Origin: Pagrus major
Taxonomy: Eukaryota; Chordata; Actinopteri; Spariformes; Sparidae
Assembly: GCF_040436345.1 (NCBI RefSeq)
Contig: NC_133237.1
Coordinates: 23,069,749-23,133,748, forward strand
Direction of reading: 5' to 3'
DNA: 64,000 bases
Numbering within the stretch: the first letter of the stretch is position 1; each line of letters starts with the position of its first letter. The notes under the pieces are model-generated. The model did not search any database. It had not been told where the DNA came from and was given only the letters and a program-made list of their open reading frames with translations. Positions 62,641-64,000 of the stretch are shown piece after piece. The translations under genes and the position numbers were made by a program.

Positions 62641-64000
62641 TATATTCAAGAGAATGGTGTGGAGACTTATGTCCTCTCACGCAGGCGCAAAATGTATGAG
62701 CTAGTTGGCTGTAGTGTTTGTGGTGTGTTGAATTGCAGCTAAGAGACAAAGGCAAGGTAAGGCAACCCAACAGTCAGCTTTCATTGTGGTGTAGTTCTTT
62801 GTTCTTGATTTGCTGTGTCTGGACCCCGAGAGATAGGCTACACACTAACATCAGCATTAAAGGCTGTGTAACTGAACAGGAAACAACAAATCACAGCAGC
62901 AGATCCTCTCCATGTATCCATGATGGATTACCTTGTGACGGTTCTTAAAAATGAGAGGAGATTAAGTCTGTACCAGAAGAAAAGGCTGCTGTTGCGCCAA
63001 GAGCCCAGGAAGTCATTAAATCTCCTTAAAATGGAAAATATACATGATTCACTTTTTCATATCGTTGTCCTAACAAAGACGACATTTCAGAGGCAAATGC
63101 TGCTGGCTTTTTAGAGCAGATTCTGTAGGGAAACACTTGACCAAGCTGTGAAAAAAGTGGCTTTATTGGTGCCATGTTGTCACTACAACGGCCTGTGAAC
63201 CAAAGTGTGAAAAGCAGATGGAGAAAGATGTGTTACCGGATGTTTCAGACCATGCACTGCTCAACAGTGAAATGTGCCGAGTAATTCTTTGAGGTAAACA
63301 TACAGTTTACACGACTAGATGCAAACAAGATAGCCTGCAAATGTAAACTGTCCAAACACGGGGCTAGTTGCCGCTCTTATCTAGGCTGAAGTGTTTATGG
63401 GAGATTGTACATGTGAGTGAAAGTGTGCGCGCAAATGTGGGCATGCATGCTGTGCCACAGTTAGGTGCTCTGTTTTTGTTTGGAGCTCTTTCCCCTGGAG
63501 AAAGTGGAGGCAGGTTTAAATGGGGTGTTACAGGTAGCAGGTGGTGTAATGGGGCGGCGTTGCCTTGGTTTTTGGTGAGCAGATGCTCTGCTAATTGGGG
63601 CTTATCAGGTTTTTCAAGGAAAAACACCTGAGGCTTTTGTGCTGCCATCAGTCCCATGATGGAGAGGGGGAACTCTGCCTCTTGTTAGGATTAGGAGACA
63701 ACAAGAATCAGCTTTCAAGAACAACCATCATCGTTTGGATGCTAGAAAAAAAATGCATGCTCAAGTCTGAAGCTGTTTGCAACTGTGGTTCCATGGTTTT
63801 CATATGTGTGTGTGATGGTGTGAAAAGTAGGCATTGGTGTTAAAGTTGTATATACACGTTAAACCACAAGTGAATCTCTTCATCATTTCTCAAATGATGT
63901 GAAACAGTTTTATAGTTGATGCAGCTCAGATGAGTTTTTTGATAGGATATCCTGTATCAGGTGTCTGCCTCTTGTTTGACTTCCTTTGTCTCTTAAGCAT

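Larger units (their letters stand above)
53871..64000. other. Probable first intron of the plus-strand gene
   Basis: No exon was confidently recognised. Contents: a 23-base poly(A) run ending at 54055, a GC-rich patch at 54.4-54.6 kb, a coding-looking block at 55.26-55.54 kb, and a repeat-like stretch at 62.4-62.64 kb. Scattered short frames lack domains. Confidence 0.3.

Noticed and set aside
1..64000. CRISPR arrays, operons, tRNA or rRNA genes.
   Set aside because: The DNA is vertebrate nuclear sequence. No spaced direct-repeat array, ribosomal sequence or tRNA B-box with a matching cloverleaf was noticed.

Overview
This window looks like nuclear DNA from a ray-finned (teleost) fish. Evidence: small phase-1 exons with GT-AG introns, vertebrate-type immunoglobulin-superfamily genes, long CA/TG microsatellites, many short inverted-repeat (MITE-like) elements of the kind common in percomorph genomes, and a decayed Tc1/mariner transposon.
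Region 1 (about 0.1-0.63 kb): the mitochondrial CX9C protein gene cmc4 on the minus strand, two coding exons, with a likely upstream noncoding exon and promoter.
Region 2 (about 1.4-24 kb): a tandem array of four ICAM-like (intercellular adhesion molecule) genes, all on the minus strand. Transcription runs from gene D (exon 1 at 23.8 kb) through C (18.4 kb) and B (10.7 kb) to A (3.76 kb). Each has a short signal-peptide exon, an ICAM D1-like exon with a conserved Trp-Glu at the position of the integrin-binding Glu of ICAM-1, an ICAM D2-like Ig unit, and one or more C2 Ig domains. The four differ mainly at the C terminus. B has two alternative transmembrane/tail exons. C has one transmembrane exon with an ICAM-1-like tail. 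A and D have no detectable transmembrane exon and are predicted to be secreted. C also has its D2 domain split by an extra intron. Every internal junction examined is phase 1, so exons could be skipped or exchanged without changing frame.
Region 3 (24-53 kb): gene-poor DNA with a Tc1 remnant, MITEs, a near-perfect 158-bp palindrome and microsatellites. I found no convincing gene there.
Region 4 (53.3-64 kb): a GC-rich, CpG-containing block ending in a good splice donor at 53870. It is probably the promoter and first (largely noncoding) exon of a plus-strand gene whose other exons lie beyond the window, so 54-64 kb would be its first intron. A coding-looking block at 55.26-55.54 kb is unassigned.
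All exon models were built by eye from splice sites, reading phase and domain signatures. No database search or transcript was available.
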